Source: CAYGUI01 sp964353115 (GTDB lineage Bacteria; Pseudomonadota; Gammaproteobacteria; JAGOUU01). From it: a stretch of 64,000 nt of DNA. Location: assembly GCA_964353115.1 (NCBI GenBank), contig CAYGUI010000001.1, positions 21,217-85,216 on the forward strand. Reading direction: 5' to 3'. The notes below the pieces were generated by a model. That model had not been told where the DNA came from. It made no database searches and saw only the letters and a list, made by a program, of their open reading frames with translations. This document shows, piece by piece, positions 17,892-27,420 of the stretch; positions within the stretch are counted from its first letter, which is position 1; each line of letters begins with the position of its first letter. A program made the translations under genes and the position numbers.

Positions 17892-18545
17892 TTAAAGAAT
17901 AGACTGCCCAGTTTTCTTCCAATCAGCAAGAAACATATCAATTCCCTTATCTGTTAGTGGGTGTTTAAATAATTCATGCACAATTTTTGGCGGAATAGTA
18001 GCAACATCTGCGCCGATTAATGCAGCACGTTTTACATGTTCAACGTCACGAATAGAGGCTACTAAAATTTCAGTGTCAAAACCATAATTAAAATAAACCT
18101 CGGCGATTTCTTCAATCAGTTTCATTCCATCTTCGCCTATATCATCTAAGCGACCAACAAAAGGAGATATAAATGTTGCGCCAGCTTTAGCTGCAAGTAG
18201 AGCTTGAGCTGCAGAAAAGCATAAAGTTACATTTACCATAATTCCTTTTTCACGTAATGCACGGCAAGTTTTAAGTCCATCTGGAGTTAAAGGTACTTTA
18301 ATTACTATATTGTCAGCAATTTCGGCTAATTTTAAACCCTCTTGAAGCATGGTTTCATAGTCCAGAGCAGTTGTTTCAACACTTATTGGACCATCAATAA
18401 ATTCACAAAGCTCAGCTACAACCTCAGTATATTGACGTCCGCTTTTAGCGATTAGGGAAGGATTGGTCGTTACTCCGTCAACAAAACCTAATTCGGCTAT
18501 TTCTCTGATTTGTGCAACTTCTGCTGTGTCGATAAAAAATTTCAT
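17892..18545 (-). CDS. tal: transaldolase / fructose-6-phosphate aldolase family (TalC/FSA type)
   Basis: Class I aldolase of the small, single-domain transaldolase subfamily, 217 aa. [33 protein letters not shown] and the Schiff-base Lys in [13 protein letters not shown] are diagnostic, along with [11 protein letters not shown]. It acts in the non-oxidative pentose phosphate pathway or as an F6P aldolase; sequence reading alone does not decide between these. It lies on the opposite strand to the TCA genes, between two genes that interrupt the usual sdh-suc order. Confidence 0.92.
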   Translation of the reverse strand: MKFFIDTAEVAQIREIAELGFVDGVTTNPSLIAKSGRQYTEVVAELCEFIDGPISVETTALDYETMLQEGLKLAEIADNIVIKVPLTPDGLKTCRALREKGIMVNVTLCFSAAQALLAAKAGATFISPFVGRLDDIGEDGMKLIEEIAEVYFNYGFDTEILVASIRDVEHVKRAALIGADVATIPPKIVHELFKHPLTDKGIDMFLADWKKTGQSIL

Positions 18546-18601
18546 AATTTATGCTATAATTCCGTTGGTTATTTTTTTAAGATCGGGACATTTTAATATT
18601 T

Positions 18602-19678
18602 ATGAGTAATAAATTAAACCATTTTTTTAGCGAATTAAAAAACGTCAAATTGTCTGAAGTTCGTAGCTATATTTCAAAAGAATGTTATGAACGTAGTTTC
18701 TTTAAAATTTACTTTTGGCTATTGATAGATATAGCAGTTTTTTCCTCTGGAATGGCAATGGTTTTTATGTTTAATAATATTTTATTAAAATTGCTTGGAG
18801 GATTTATTGCTGGCCGTGGAACTATGATGCTTTTTGTTTGGGGGCATGATTCAGCGCACGGAGCTTTGTTTAAATCTAAATCAGTTGGATTATTTTGGGG
18901 ACAGCTTACAATGCTACCTTCATTACACAGCTGTAGTTTATGGCAGTTAGGTCATAATAAGGTTCACCATGGATTTACATCCTTTTCACCGATCGATTGG
19001 ATTTGGAAACCGTTACAACCAGAAGAATATTTAGCATTAAGTTCTTGGGGTAGGTTTTGTTATCGCATCGAACGTAATTTTTATACTCACGCTTTTCATT
19101 ATATTAACCAAGTATGGTTAAAAAAAATGATGCTATATAACGGCGCTTTATTAGAAAAAATATATGTATTAGTTTATTTTTTAACGATGTCAGCACTGTG
19201 TTATTTATACGCAGGGGGTGTAATTGGTGTTTTAACTGGAGTTGTTTTGCCAGTAATGATTTTCATGTATGGTATCTCTTTTATAGTTTATGTCCATCAT
19301 ACTCACCCAGATATTCCATTTTTCTTTGATAAATCTTGGAATAAAACTATAGGCATGTTGTATTGCACAACAATAATTAAGGAATCGAGATTTATAAGAT
19401 ATTTATCACATAATATTAAAATTCATACTCCACATCATATTGATCCACGTATTCCATTTTATAATTTACATCGTGCATATTTAGATTTAAAAGTTAAATA
19501 TGGAAAATACATTCATGAATATGATTTTACTTGGAGCAAGGCAAAAAGCATATTTAGTAAATGTAATGTATATGATATTAAAAATCAAAAGTGGTTATCT
19601 TTTAAAGAATTAATGGCTAATAAAGCTGATTATTTAACTGTATTAAAAGAAACTGAAGAAGTAAAAGTGGTAGCTTAA
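18602..19678 (+). CDS. membrane fatty acid desaturase-like protein
   Basis: A 358-aa di-iron membrane desaturase/hydroxylase. The histidine boxes are HDSAH (82-86), HNKVHH (118-123) and HTPHH in the C-terminal part, with an extra HHTHPD before the last box. Hydrophobic segments lie at about 35-78 and 185-235. The substrate is not evident: fatty acyl lipids, carotenoids or others are possible. TATAAT at 18555-18560 could be its -10. It ends 12 bp before sucA, so it may be cotranscribed with the 2-oxoglutarate dehydrogenase genes. Confidence 0.88.
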   Translation: MSNKLNHFFSELKNVKLSEVRSYISKECYERSFFKIYFWLLIDIAVFSSGMAMVFMFNNILLKLLGGFIAGRGTMMLFVWGHDSAHGALFKSKSVGLFWGQLTMLPSLHSCSLWQLGHNKVHHGFTSFSPIDWIWKPLQPEEYLALSSWGRFCYRIERNFYTHAFHYINQVWLKKMMLYNGALLEKIYVLVYFLTMSALCYLYAGGVIGVLTGVVLPVMIFMYGISFIVYVHHTHPDIPFFFDKSWNKTIGMLYCTTIIKESRFIRYLSHNIKIHTPHHIDPRIPFYNLHRAYLDLKVKYGKYIHEYDFTWSKAKSIFSKCNVYDIKNQKWLSFKELMANKADYLTVLKETEEVKVVA

Positions 19679-19690
19679 AAGGTAATTAAT

Positions 19691-22471
19691 ATGTCAATGA
19701 AATCAATGCAAGAATTATGGCAATCCTCGGCTTTGGGTGCTGATCCAAGTTATATTGATGATCTTTATGAAAAATATTTAACAGACCCACAATCAGTTCC
19801 TAATGAGTGGCAAAAATATTTTAATCAATTAAGCTCTGGTGCTGTAAAAGATATCTCTCACGCCGAAGTGCGAGAGCAATTTCGTAATTATAAGCCAACT
19901 ATTACGCAGCAAGTTGCTCCATCTGCTCCACCTGCAGCTGTATCCAATTCTAAACAAGAAAGAGTTAATGATCTAATTCATGCTTATCGTAGCTTTGGAC
20001 ATTTATCTGCGGATATTGATCCTTTAAATTTACGTGAGAAAAAAGGACAGCATGAATTATCTTTGGAATATCATGGATTATCAGACAGTGATTTAACACA
20101 AAAATTTCATGCCGAAAATTTATTTTCAGGGGAAGTTGAGTTAAAACAAATAGTCGAAAAATTAAATTTTATTTACTGTAATAAACTTGGTTTTGAATAT
20201 CAATATATTCTTTCAGAAGAGGAGCGTAATTGGTTTAAAGATCAAGTTGAATCTAAAAGACAAGATCTAAATGCTGACGAAAAAAAATGGATTTTAAACG
20301 AATTAGTTGCAGCCGATGGCCTTGAAAAATATTTAGGCACTCGCTATGTAGGTCAAAAAAGATTTTCATTAGAAGGTGGTGATGCTTTAATCGTTGCTTT
20401 GAATAAAATTATTCATGATGGCATAAAAAATAACATTGCGGAAACTGCTATTGCGATGGCACATCGAGGTAGATTAAATGTTTTAGTAAATGTGTTAGGA
20501 AAGTCGCCTCAAGAATTATTTAATGAATTTGAAGGACGGTTTTCCAATAATCATTCTGGTTCTGGTGACGTAAAATATCATATGGGTTTTTCTTCTGACT
20601 TGGAAACAAAAGATGGAAATATGCACTTGGTATTAGCCTTTAATCCATCACATTTAGAAATTGTTACTCCAGTTGCAGCAGGATCAGTTCGTGCACGCCA
20701 AGATAGAATGCAAGATTTTGATCGCAATGAAATTTTAGGCATCAGTATTCATGGTGATTCTGCATTTTCAGGTCAAGGCGTTGTGATGGAAATTTTAAAT
20801 ATGTCACAAACTAGGGCTTTTGCGATTGGTGGCACTATTAGAATAGTGATAAATAATCAAGTTGGATTTACTACAAATAGAAAAGATGATGTACGTTCAA
20901 CAGAATATTGTAGCGATATTGCTAAGATGATAGACGCTCCAGTAATTCATGTTAATGGTAATAGTCCGGAAGATGTGTATTTTGCTGCTGAATTAGCATT
21001 AAAATATCGCCAACAATTTAAAAAAGATGTTGTTATTGATTTAGTTTGTTATCGTCGTCATGGACATAATGAAGCTGACGATCCTACTATTACGCAGCCA
21101 GTGATGTATAAAGTTATCAAAAAAATGCCAACACCTGCGCAATTATTTACTGATAGTCAAAAATTAGGTGATATAAAAGATATTGAAGAACATTATCGTA
21201 GCAAGCTATATGCTGGTGCATGTGTTGTTCCTGGTATTACATATCATCAAAGTAATTCGCTATGGGAAAAATTTACGGCCGATTGGGATGAAAAAATAAA
21301 TACAGCTGTTCCTCATGAAAAATTAGCAAAATATGCGGAAATAATTGCTAACATTCCAAGTGATATACAATTAGGCGTGCAAATTAAGCGTTTAACTGAT
21401 CAGCGAAAAAAAATGGCAAAAGGCGAATTACCTATGGACTGGGGATTTGCTGAAAATTTAGCCTATGCAAGTTTGGTAGATGAAAAGTATAATATTCGCT
21501 TAGTTGGAGAAGACTGTGGACGTGGAACTTTTGCCCATCGCCATGCAATTATTCATAGTGCTGATGATAATAGAGAGTATTTACCATTAGAAAACATATC
21601 AAAAGATCAGGGACGCATAGAAATTTATAATTCTTTATTATCAGAAAATGCAGTTTTAGGTTTTGAATATGGTTACTCCAGTACATTACCAGATACTTTA
21701 TGCTTATGGGAGGCACAATTTGGTGATTTTGCTAATTGCGCTCAAGTAGTCATAGATCAATTTATTAGCTCTGGTGAGCAAAAATGGGGGCGTTTATCAG
21801 GTTTAGTTATGCTGTTACCGCATGGCTATGAAGGAATGGGCCCTGAGCATTCATCTGCGCGTTTAGAACGTTATTTGCAGCTTTGTGCTCAAAATAATAT
21901 GCAAGTATGCGTACCAACTTTGCCATCGCAAATTTTTCATTTATTGCGCCGTCAAATGTTACGTAATTATCGTAAGCCATTAATAGTTATGACGCCAAAA
22001 AGTTTATTACGTCATAAATTAGCTGTTTCAAATTTTGATGATTTATCTGACGGTCAGTTTTATCCAGTAATAGATGATATAGATATGAAAGATAATGTTG
22101 AAAAGGAAAAAGTAAACAGAATAGTTCTGTGTAGCGGTAAAGTTTATTACGACTTATTACTAATGAAGCAGGAATATACGAAAAATAATGTCGCAATTAT
22201 TAGGGTTGAGCAGTTATATCCATTTCCAACGGAAATTTTGAAAAATATGTTACAAACGTATCCTAATGCAAAAGATGTTATCTGGTGCCAAGAAGAGCCT
22301 AAGAATCAAGGCGCTTGGTATAGCAGTCAGCACCATGTTAGAGAGTGCTTAAGCAATGATGCTAAATTGCGTTATGTAGGTCGTGCGGCTTCTGCTTCTC
22401 CGGCAACAGGGTTGGCAACAGTGCATTTGAGAGAACAAAAAGAGTTAATTAATATGGCTATTATGGTATAA
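19691..22471 (+). CDS. sucA: 2-oxoglutarate dehydrogenase E1 component
   Basis: Thiamine-diphosphate-dependent decarboxylase of the oxoglutarate dehydrogenase complex, 926 aa. The N-terminus contains the E2-binding segment (SMKSMQELWQSSALG). The core has GRLNVLVNVLGK, the ThDP motif region HGDSAFSGQGVV...NNQVGFTT and RRHGHNEADDP; the transketolase-like domain has the EDCGRGTF and HGYEGMGPEHSSAR motifs. It is followed by sucB with a 46-bp gap. Confidence 0.98.
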   Translation: MSMKSMQELWQSSALGADPSYIDDLYEKYLTDPQSVPNEWQKYFNQLSSGAVKDISHAEVREQFRNYKPTITQQVAPSAPPAAVSNSKQERVNDLIHAYRSFGHLSADIDPLNLREKKGQHELSLEYHGLSDSDLTQKFHAENLFSGEVELKQIVEKLNFIYCNKLGFEYQYILSEEERNWFKDQVESKRQDLNADEKKWILNELVAADGLEKYLGTRYVGQKRFSLEGGDALIVALNKIIHDGIKNNIAETAIAMAHRGRLNVLVNVLGKSPQELFNEFEGRFSNNHSGSGDVKYHMGFSSDLETKDGNMHLVLAFNPSHLEIVTPVAAGSVRARQDRMQDFDRNEILGISIHGDSAFSGQGVVMEILNMSQTRAFAIGGTIRIVINNQVGFTTNRKDDVRSTEYCSDIAKMIDAPVIHVNGNSPEDVYFAAELALKYRQQFKKDVVIDLVCYRRHGHNEADDPTITQPVMYKVIKKMPTPAQLFTDSQKLGDIKDIEEHYRSKLYAGACVVPGITYHQSNSLWEKFTADWDEKINTAVPHEKLAKYAEIIANIPSDIQLGVQIKRLTDQRKKMAKGELPMDWGFAENLAYASLVDEKYNIRLVGEDCGRGTFAHRHAIIHSADDNREYLPLENISKDQGRIEIYNSLLSENAVLGFEYGYSSTLPDTLCLWEAQFGDFANCAQVVIDQFISSGEQKWGRLSGLVMLLPHGYEGMGPEHSSARLERYLQLCAQNNMQVCVPTLPSQIFHLLRRQMLRNYRKPLIVMTPKSLLRHKLAVSNFDDLSDGQFYPVIDDIDMKDNVEKEKVNRIVLCSGKVYYDLLLMKQEYTKNNVAIIRVEQLYPFPTEILKNMLQTYPNAKDVIWCQEEPKNQGAWYSSQHHVRECLSNDAKLRYVGRAASASPATGLATVHLREQKELINMAIMV

Positions 22472-22517
22472 TTACCGCGCTTTTGGCCTACAAAATAGAA
22501 ATAAGGGTTTTTAATTT

Positions 22518-23717
22518 ATGACGACAGAAATTAAGGTTCCAGTTTTACCAGAATCAGTTCAAGATGCAATGGTCGCTACTTGGCATAAACAGCCGGGTGA
22601 TCATGTTTCTCTTGGTGAAAACTTAGTTGACTTAGAGACAGATAAGGTAGTTCTTGAAGTGCCAGCGCCTGCCGATGGTATTTTGAAAAGTGCTAGTGCT
22701 GAACAAGGTGCTACTGTAACTGCTGGACAAGTTTTAGGTATTTTAGAAGAAGGCGCTGCCGCAGAGCCAAAAGAAGAAGCTCCGAAAGAAGAGCCTAAGC
22801 AAGAAAGTAAAGTAGAAAATAAAAAAGAAAGTAAAACGGAAACTCCAGATTTATCTCCTTCAGCGCGTCGTGCTGTACAAGAAGCAGGACTTACTCAGTC
22901 TCAGGTTCCAGCAACAGGATCTGGTAAAGATGGTCGTGTAACTAAGCAAGATGTTGCTGCTGTTTCAAATAATTCAAGTAGTGAAAAATCTTCTGTATCT
23001 ACAGAAATTTTAGAAGGGCGTGTTGAAAAACGTGTGCCAATGACGAGATTGCGCGCTAAAATTGCTGAGCGTTTAGTAAAAGCACAGCAAGACGCAGCAA
23101 TTCTTACTACATTTAATGAAGTAAATTTACAAGAAGTTGCTAATTTACGTAAAAAATACCAAGATCAATTCGTTAAAGAGCATGATATTAAATTAGGTTT
23201 TATGTCATTCTTTGTGAAAGCTGCAGTTGAAGCATTGAAGCGTTCACCAATGGTTAATGCATCTATTGATGGAAATGATGTTGTTTATCATGGTTATTAT
23301 GATATTGGTGTTGCTGTTTCAAGTGAAAGAGGTTTAGTTGTTCCAATTATTCGTAACGCAGATCAGCTTTCAATGGCAGAAATTGAAAAAACTATTAAGG
23401 ACTTTGGTAAGCGAGCACAAGCTGGTCAAATTTCTCTTGAAGAAATGACTGGTGGTACGTTTACTATTTCTAATGGAGGTGTTTTTGGCTCTATGCTTTC
23501 AACACCAATTCTTAATCCACCACAAAGTGCTATTCTTGGTATGCACAATATTATTGAGCGTCCAATTGCAGAAAATGGTGAAGTTGTTATTCGTCCGATG
23601 ATGTATTTAGCATTATCGTATGATCATCGTATTATCGACGGTAAAGAATCTGTAACTTTTTTAAAGACTATTAAAGAATTATTAGAAGATCCTAGTCGAT
23701 TATTACTAGATATTTAA
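22518..23717 (+). CDS. sucB: dihydrolipoamide succinyltransferase (E2)
   Basis: A 399-aa core of the 2-oxoglutarate dehydrogenase complex. It has one lipoyl domain with the modified Lys at K43 ([10 protein letters not shown]), a Lys/Glu-rich linker (about 83-112), a peripheral-subunit-binding domain ([13 protein letters not shown]...GRVTKQDV) and a catalytic domain ending in the active-site SYDHRIIDG. It works with SucA and with an E3 not encoded here. Confidence 0.98.
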   Translation: MTTEIKVPVLPESVQDAMVATWHKQPGDHVSLGENLVDLETDKVVLEVPAPADGILKSASAEQGATVTAGQVLGILEEGAAAEPKEEAPKEEPKQESKVENKKESKTETPDLSPSARRAVQEAGLTQSQVPATGSGKDGRVTKQDVAAVSNNSSSEKSSVSTEILEGRVEKRVPMTRLRAKIAERLVKAQQDAAILTTFNEVNLQEVANLRKKYQDQFVKEHDIKLGFMSFFVKAAVEALKRSPMVNASIDGNDVVYHGYYDIGVAVSSERGLVVPIIRNADQLSMAEIEKTIKDFGKRAQAGQISLEEMTGGTFTISNGGVFGSMLSTPILNPPQSAILGMHNIIERPIAENGEVVIRPMMYLALSYDHRIIDGKESVTFLKTIKELLEDPSRLLLDI

Positions 23718-23742
23718 GTATTTTATTTGAGGTTGTTGTTAA

Positions 23743-24909
23743 ATGAATATTCATGAATACCAAGCTAAAAGCTTGTTTAAAAAATATGGTTTGCCTGTGC
23801 CTAATTTTGCTGTTGTAAATACAGCAGATGAAGCAGTAAAAGCTGCTGAAGAATTAGGGGGAAATACTTGGGTTGTGAAAGCACAAGTACATGCTGGTGG
23901 TCGTGGTAAAGCTGGTGGCGTTAAAATTGTTTCTGGTGACAAAGAGCAAGTCCGTGAAGCAGCAGCTGCAATGCTTGGTAAAAACCTTGTAACTTATCAA
24001 ACCGATGAAAAAGGTCAGCCAGTTAGTCAGGTTTTGGTAGAAGCTCCATCTAATATTGATAAAGAATTGTATTTAGGTGCTGTTATTGATAGATCATTGC
24101 AACAAATAGTTGTAATGGCATCAACTGAAGGTGGTGTTGATATTGAAAAAGTGGCTGAAGAGACACCTGAAAAAATATTCAAATTACTAATTGAACCTTC
24201 ATTAGGCGCTATGCCATATCAGGCACGCGAAGCAGGTTTTGCAATGGGTTTAAATTCAGAGCAAATCAAACAATTTACTAAAATTTTAATTAATTTAGTA
24301 AAAATGTTTGAAGAGTGTGATTTGAGTTTAATAGAAATTAATCCATTAGTTATTACCAAAGAAGGAAACTTAATTTGCTTAGACGGTAAAATTAACATTG
24401 ATGATAATGCTCTATATCGTCAGCCAGAAATTCTGAAAATGCGCGATACAACGCAAGAAGATGAACGTGAAAACCGTGCTAAAGATCATGAACTAAATTA
24501 CATCGCATTAGATGGTGACATTGGTTGTATGGTTAATGGTGCTGGTCTTGCTATGGCAACGATGGATATGATTAAGCTTCATGGTGGTAATCCTGCCAAT
24601 TTCTTAGATGTTGGTGGTGGTGCAACTAAAGAGCGTGTTGAAGAAGCATTTAAAATAATTTTATCTGATAAAAGCGTTAAAGCAATTTTAGTTAATATTT
24701 TTGGTGGAATTGTACGTTGTGATTTAATTGCTGATGGAATTATCGCAGCAGCAAAAGAAGTAAATCTTACTATTCCAGTTGTTGTGCGTTTAGAAGGTAA
24801 TAATGCTGAACTTGGCGCAAAATTATTAAATGAAAGTGGATTAAAACTTGAAGCAGCAAACGGCCTTAAAGATGCCGCTGATAAAGTAGTACAAGCAGCG
24901 AGAGGTTAA
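23743..24909 (+). CDS. sucC: succinyl-CoA ligase beta subunit
   Basis: ATP-grasp subunit, 388 aa: [16 protein letters not shown] start, nucleotide-binding [26 protein letters not shown], and the C-terminal CoA-ligase domain with [11 protein letters not shown]. It forms the substrate-level phosphorylation enzyme with SucD, whose ATG begins 2 bp after the sucC stop. Confidence 0.98.
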   Translation: MNIHEYQAKSLFKKYGLPVPNFAVVNTADEAVKAAEELGGNTWVVKAQVHAGGRGKAGGVKIVSGDKEQVREAAAAMLGKNLVTYQTDEKGQPVSQVLVEAPSNIDKELYLGAVIDRSLQQIVVMASTEGGVDIEKVAEETPEKIFKLLIEPSLGAMPYQAREAGFAMGLNSEQIKQFTKILINLVKMFEECDLSLIEINPLVITKEGNLICLDGKINIDDNALYRQPEILKMRDTTQEDERENRAKDHELNYIALDGDIGCMVNGAGLAMATMDMIKLHGGNPANFLDVGGGATKERVEEAFKIILSDKSVKAILVNIFGGIVRCDLIADGIIAAAKEVNLTIPVVVRLEGNNAELGAKLLNESGLKLEAANGLKDAADKVVQAARG

Positions 24910-24910
24910 T

Positions 24911-25780
24911 ATGAGTATTATTGTAAATAAAAACACTAAAGTAATTTGTCAGGGTTTTACTGGTAAACAAGGTACTTATCATAGCGAGCAAGCTATAAAT
25001 TATGGCACTCAAATGGTTGGTGGTGTAACTCCTGGTAAAGGTGGTCAAGAGCATTTGGGATTACCAGTATTTAATACTGTTTTTGAAGCAGTAGAAGAAA
25101 CTGGAGCTGATGCTTCTGTTATTTATGTTCCAGCACCATTTTGTAAGGATTCTATTATTGAAGCATTAGATGCTGGTATTCAAACTATCGTTTGTATCAC
25201 AGAAGGTATTCCAACTATGGATATGCTTGAAGTGAAATACGTGTTAGAGCAAACTGGAGCACAAATGATTGGACCTAACTGTCCAGGTATTATAACTCCA
25301 GGCGAATGTAAAATTGGTATTATGCCAGGTTCAATTCATCTTCCAGGTAGTATTGGTATTGTTTCACGCTCTGGTACTTTAACTTATGAAGCGGTAAAAC
25401 AAACTACTGACTTAGGGCTTGGCCAAAGTACTTGTGTTGGTATTGGTGGTGATCCAATTCCAGGCATGAACTTTATTGATGTTCTTTATGAATTTGAAAA
25501 TGATCCGCAAACTAAAGCTATTGTTATGGTAGGTGAAATTGGTGGTACTGCTGAAGAAGAAGCTGCTGAATTTATCAAAGATAACGTTAATAAGCCGGTT
25601 GTTGCGTATATTGCCGGTGTTACTGCTCCTGCTGGTAAACGTATGGGTCATGCTGGTGCAATTATTTCTGGTGGTAAAGGTACTGCAAAAGAAAAATTTG
25701 CTGCATTGGAAGCTGCTGGTGTTATAACTGTGCGCTCTCCTGCAGAAATTGGCGCTGCTTTAAAAGGAGTAGTTAGTTAG
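24911..25780 (+). CDS. sucD: succinyl-CoA ligase alpha subunit
   Basis: CoA-binding subunit, 289 aa. Signature segments are [40 protein letters not shown] and the phospho-His loop [15 protein letters not shown] near residue 246. It completes sucABCD. A palindromic repeat (25789-25818) follows at once and may end or trim the transcript. Confidence 0.98.
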   Translation: MSIIVNKNTKVICQGFTGKQGTYHSEQAINYGTQMVGGVTPGKGGQEHLGLPVFNTVFEAVEETGADASVIYVPAPFCKDSIIEALDAGIQTIVCITEGIPTMDMLEVKYVLEQTGAQMIGPNCPGIITPGECKIGIMPGSIHLPGSIGIVSRSGTLTYEAVKQTTDLGLGQSTCVGIGGDPIPGMNFIDVLYEFENDPQTKAIVMVGEIGGTAEEEAAEFIKDNVNKPVVAYIAGVTAPAGKRMGHAGAIISGGKGTAKEKFAALEAAGVITVRSPAEIGAALKGVVS

Positions 25781-25788
25781 TCTTTTAT

Positions 25789-25818
25789 CGTCATTCCCGC
25801 AAAGGCGGGAATCTAGAG
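25789..25818. repeat. single palindromic element between sucD and def
   Basis: One full copy of the window-wide element: attcccgcaaaggcgggaat (25793-25812) with flanks cgtc and ctagag. The 3' flank (AGAGG, 25815-25819) lies 8 bp before the def ATG and is the only ribosome-binding-like sequence there, so the element edge may supply the def translation signal. Confidence 0.88.
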
Positions 25819-25827
25819 GTTATAAAA

Positions 25828-26463
25828 ATGGGAAAATTTGTACAATGCACTGATAAATTAGGTAAAGAAATTCTCTATACTCCTTGCACTCGTGTGCCGG
25901 TAGAAGAGATAACTTCACGCAAATACCAAAAGATTATTAAGCTTATGAAGCGTAAAGTTAGTGGTGAGGGCATTGGTCTTGCCGCTAACCAAATTGGTGA
26001 GCATGTACAAATTTTTCTTATTGATTTTAAACCTGCTAGTGATGAGCCATATTTACAAGCATTTCCAATGAAAGTTTTTATTAATCCAATAATTACAAAG
26101 GCTTCAGCTAATAAAATTTCTTGGTGGCATGGGTGCTTAAGTGCTCAGAATCATCCTTTAGGTGAAGTAGCTACTTATGAATGGATTGAATATGAGGCCT
26201 ATGATGAAAACGGAGAGAAAATTTCTGGCCGTTTGGATAATATGGCAGCTATAATTTTTCAGCATGAATTTCGTCATATGATTGGCACTTGTTATGTTGA
26301 CCATGCGGTAAAATTCCTATCAAGCAGTGAGTTCTATGACAAAGCTGCGCGTGGCGAAGAAGCCAACTATAAGAAAGCAGATTATGGTGTTCCATTACTG
26401 CTAGCTGACTATAATATTGGCGAAACTATAGAAGAATTTGCTGCAAGAATAAATAAAAATTAA
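25828..26463 (+). CDS. def: peptide deformylase paralogue with altered motif residues
   Basis: Removes the formyl group from nascent N-terminal Met; a metalloenzyme. All three deformylase motifs are found in this 211-aa protein, but two deviate. Motif 1 is GIGLAANQIG (49-58). Motif 2 is HGCLS (101-105), with His where Glu is usual. Motif 3 is HEFRH (146-150), with Arg in place of the usual Asp. The metal ligands C103, H146 and H150 and catalytic E147 remain. The C-terminus is longer than in E. coli Def. It may be a second, specialised deformylase; a canonical def is not in this window. The 3' end overlaps the convergent pilin gene by 4 bp. Confidence 0.88.
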   Translation: MGKFVQCTDKLGKEILYTPCTRVPVEEITSRKYQKIIKLMKRKVSGEGIGLAANQIGEHVQIFLIDFKPASDEPYLQAFPMKVFINPIITKASANKISWWHGCLSAQNHPLGEVATYEWIEYEAYDENGEKISGRLDNMAAIIFQHEFRHMIGTCYVDHAVKFLSSSEFYDKAARGEEANYKKADYGVPLLLADYNIGETIEEFAARINKN

Positions 26464-26882
26464 CACCTAAACGGCAAATAATTTTTACTGATATTTGTTC
26501 TGCAAGTCCAATCGATATTATCTTTATCAATATTAGGGGTAAAACTAATTTTTTTACCTCTAATTTCAGAATTAATATTTTTATTTTTTAATTTTATTGA
26601 AAATATACCATTATCATCTATCTCTATATTTTCAACAATGTTCTTTTGTAACCTATTAATATTTAAGTCTAAATCTTTATTAGAGCTTGGTAAATTATCA
26701 TTTAAAATATAGTATTCGATAATATTACTTTTTATTTCAGCCGCGATATTCATCACTTCTAATAATTTAGCTTTAATAATATATTTTTGATAATTAGGTA
26801 CAGTTATTGATAATAAAATACTAATGATTGCTATAACAATCACCAGCTCTATTAATGAAAATCCGTTAGTTTTTTTATTCAT
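26460..26882 (-). CDS. type IV pilin-like protein
   Basis: Prepilin with a class III leader: KKTNG cleaved before FSLIELVIVIAIISILLSI, with the conserved Glu at mature position 5 and the hydrophobic N-terminal helix. The globular part is Asn/Ile/Lys-rich and ends in a C-terminal disulfide loop (C-to-C over 14 residues, ending FRC), as in major pilins. The ATG at 26882 is chosen over one four codons upstream because it gives the usual short leader. No assembly genes are nearby, so role (pilus, competence or secretion pseudopilus) is open. Confidence 0.88.
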   Translation of the reverse strand: MNKKTNGFSLIELVIVIAIISILLSITVPNYQKYIIKAKLLEVMNIAAEIKSNIIEYYILNDNLPSSNKDLDLNINRLQKNIVENIEIDDNGIFSIKLKNKNINSEIRGKKISFTPNIDKDNIDWTCRTNISKNYLPFRC

Positions 26883-26935
26883 GAATATTATCATAAATAA
26901 ATTTTGTTTTATTTAAATCAGAAAAAATAGGATTT

Positions 26936-27334
26936 TTAATTTAATTCGTTTAATGGAATTTGTACAAAATCTCGCTCATGAGCGTGGGGGTGGGGAAGGA
27001 TGAGTTCAGGAGTATTTAATATTAAATTATCATAATCAATTAAATCCAAGTCAAGCGTTCTTGGCCCCCATTTAACTTCGCGTATTCTCTCATGTAAATG
27101 CTCTATTTTTTGTAAAAATCTTAATAACTCAATGGGGAGTAAAGAAGTTTTGATTTTAATAACAGCATTAATAAAATCAGGTTGTTCAATAACGCCAACA
27201 GGTTTAGTTATGTGTAATTTGGACTGAGAAATAAGTGTAATATCTTTACTGCTTTTTATTTCTTCAATGGCAGTTAAAACTTGATTAACAGGATCATCAA
27301 GATTGCTGCCAAGGGCTACTATGGCTATTTTCAC
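26936..27334 (-). CDS. folK: 6-hydroxymethyl-7,8-dihydropterin pyrophosphokinase
   Basis: Folate biosynthesis, pyrophosphoryl transfer from ATP to hydroxymethyldihydropterin. The 132-aa protein has ALGSNLDDP at the start, the pterin/ATP segment VKWGPRTLDLDLIDYD and the HPHAHERDFVQIPLNEL end; it is a little short at the C-terminus for the family (about 160). The start codon is GTG at 27334. This GTG overlaps a TGA at 27331-27333 as GTGA. That TGA is the natural end of pcnB if its premature stop is ignored, pointing to ancestral pcnB-folK coupling. Confidence 0.95.
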   Translation of the reverse strand: MKIAIVALGSNLDDPVNQVLTAIEEIKSSKDITLISQSKLHITKPVGVIEQPDFINAVIKIKTSLLPIELLRFLQKIEHLHERIREVKWGPRTLDLDLIDYDNLILNTPELILPHPHAHERDFVQIPLNELN

Positions 27335-27420
27335 TTATTATTTGTTCTTTTTATTCTTATTAACTTTTCGCGAGCTTCTTTGTTTTCAGCATTAACAAAT
27401 TTTTGCCACCATTCAGCTAC
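27331..27420 (-). pseudogene. detached C-terminal tail of pcnB downstream of an in-frame stop
   Basis: Directly after the pcnB TAA (27421-27423) the same frame continues for 29 codons, starting VAEWWQKFVNAENKEAR, to a TGA at 27331-27333. The WW..F pattern matches the C-terminal region of poly(A) polymerase I proteins (KWWGEFQ in E. coli). The TGA overlaps the folK GTG by 4 bp, the usual arrangement for coupled genes. The tail is thus a severed part of pcnB. Confidence 0.75.
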
